Assembly: GCA_934278005.1 (NCBI GenBank)
Contig: CAKQWG010000081.1
Location: forward strand, 1 to 13,954
DNA length: 13,954 bases
Origin: an uncultured Pirellulaceae bacterium
GTDB taxonomy: Bacteria; Planctomycetota; Planctomycetia; Pirellulales; Pirellulaceae
Direction of reading: 5' to 3'
Shown here: positions 13,411-13,954 of the stretch, in pieces
Numbering within the stretch: position 1 is the stretch's first letter
How the letters are laid out: each line of letters opens with the position of its first letter
Made by a program: the position numbers and the translations under genes
The notes under the pieces: model-generated
What the model was told of the DNA's origin: nothing
What the model saw: the letters and a program-made list of their open reading frames with translations, nothing else
The model's database searches: none

Positions 13411-13954
13411 AACGGCGATTGATAGAGCTTGCCATACTGGCTGCGGTGCTAGGTGCCCTGGGGTTGGTCGTGGTGGTGAGCGGTGTGGTTCCAATCAAGG
13501 CCAGCAGCGGGCACTGGGCAATCACGCGGTGGGTACTCGACTTTGCCAGCGATCGCTCTGTAGCATTTCATAGTGCTGGCATCGAGGTGCCCGCACTGGA
13601 CGAGCCTCACTTAATAACACTCGGAGCTGCGACCTACGAGTCGAACTGTGTGTTCTGCCACGGACAGCCCGGCCAGCGGCAGTCTCCGGTCGCACGCGGG
13701 ATGACGCCGACGCCGCCTCAATTGTCTAAGTCTGTCTCTGAAATGAATTCACAGGAGTTATTCTACATAGTCAAGCACGGCATTAAGTTTGCCGGCATGC
13801 CGGCTTGGCCAACGCTCAAGCGAGATGATGAGATTTGGCCCGTGGTGGCATTTCTGCATCAACTGCCATCGATGAAGCATGAGCAATACTTACAGCACGT
13901 TCGCCCGTCTCAGGGACAGGCTGCCAATGGATCGAAAGTCGCGATGGTTGTGCG
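13407..13954 (+). CDS. Membrane-anchored cytochrome c, 3'-truncated by the window edge
   Basis: The frame opens with ATG 13407, overlapping the ctaG stop by 4 nt (ATGA), and runs 182 codons without a stop to the window end. Residues 7-28 form a hydrophobic signal anchor or signal peptide; the rest should be outside the cytoplasmic membrane. The single visible haem c site is CVFCH (81-85), with a probable axial methionine M131 in GIKFAGMPAW (125-134). The preceding segment (SSGHWAITRW, 33-42) is hydrophilic and aromatic. It most likely carries electrons to the caa3 oxidase, perhaps handing them to the cytochrome domain of subunit II. Relatives that I recall with this start have a second haem domain downstream, but that part is outside the window. 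Cytochrome c assignment is firm; the exact partner is inferred from gene order. Confidence 0.88.
   Translation, partial: MKRRLIELAILAAVLGALGLVVVVSGVVPIKASSGHWAITRWVLDFASDRSVAFHSAGIEVPALDEPHLITLGAATYESNCVFCHGQPGQRQSPVARGMTPTPPQLSKSVSEMNSQELFYIVKHGIKFAGMPAWPTLKRDDEIWPVVAFLHQLPSMKHEQYLQHVRPSQGQAANGSKVAMVV

Noticed and set aside
1..13954. Insertion sequences, CRISPR arrays, tRNA or rRNA genes, or attachment sites
   Set aside because: No transposase-like protein, regular direct-repeat array, cloverleaf-like sequence or terminal repeats were seen on either strand.

Overview
The window reads as a chromosomal piece from a planctomycete, probably of the Pirellulales type. The main reasons are an ECF sigma factor of the planctomycete style next to a giant serine/threonine kinase whose outer part ends in a DUF1559-like module, the kinase's 'NPDG' motif just after its membrane helix, and a long-tailed sodium:solute symporter of a kind common in that phylum. 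These are family recognitions made by eye; no database was searched.

Layout: (1) nt 2-2212, plus strand: the 3' three quarters of a cyanophycin synthetase gene (cphA), cut by the left window edge. It faces a convergent sodium:solute symporter gene (2318-4465, minus), with a perfect 11-bp inverted repeat between them. (2) 4594-5205, minus: an ECF sigma factor. It is transcribed away from a 1036-residue protein kinase (5405-8515, plus), with a shared 199-bp region between them. The kinase carries, in order, a zinc-finger-like anti-sigma segment, a Hanks-type kinase domain, one membrane helix, a thioredoxin/DsbD-like domain that has lost both active-site cysteines, a SecD P1-head-like domain and a DUF1559-like domain. 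This looks like a sensor-kinase/sigma-factor pair. (3) 8516-8859: a 344-bp non-coding region with a possible terminator, a sigma-70-like promoter, two dyad symmetries and an exact match to the sigma-54 -24/-12 consensus. (4) 8860-13954, plus: a tightly overlapping respiratory operon. It encodes cytochrome c oxidase subunit II fused to cytochrome c, subunit I fused to subunit III, a small three-helix membrane protein of unknown function, a CtaG-type assembly factor, and a membrane-anchored cytochrome c cut by the right edge. Neighbouring genes overlap by 4, 1, 1 and 4 nt.

The operon would make and assemble a caa3-type terminal oxidase. Its subunit I keeps all visible metal ligands but differs from the textbook A1 enzyme at the K-channel lysine (Gln) and at two D-channel asparagines (Ile and Ser). 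The two most unusual items are the kinase's extracytoplasmic architecture, with its dead thioredoxin site and SecD-like module, and the consensus sigma-54 promoter placed so close to the oxidase start codon that the transcript would be almost leaderless. I saw no tRNA, rRNA, CRISPR array or mobile element.
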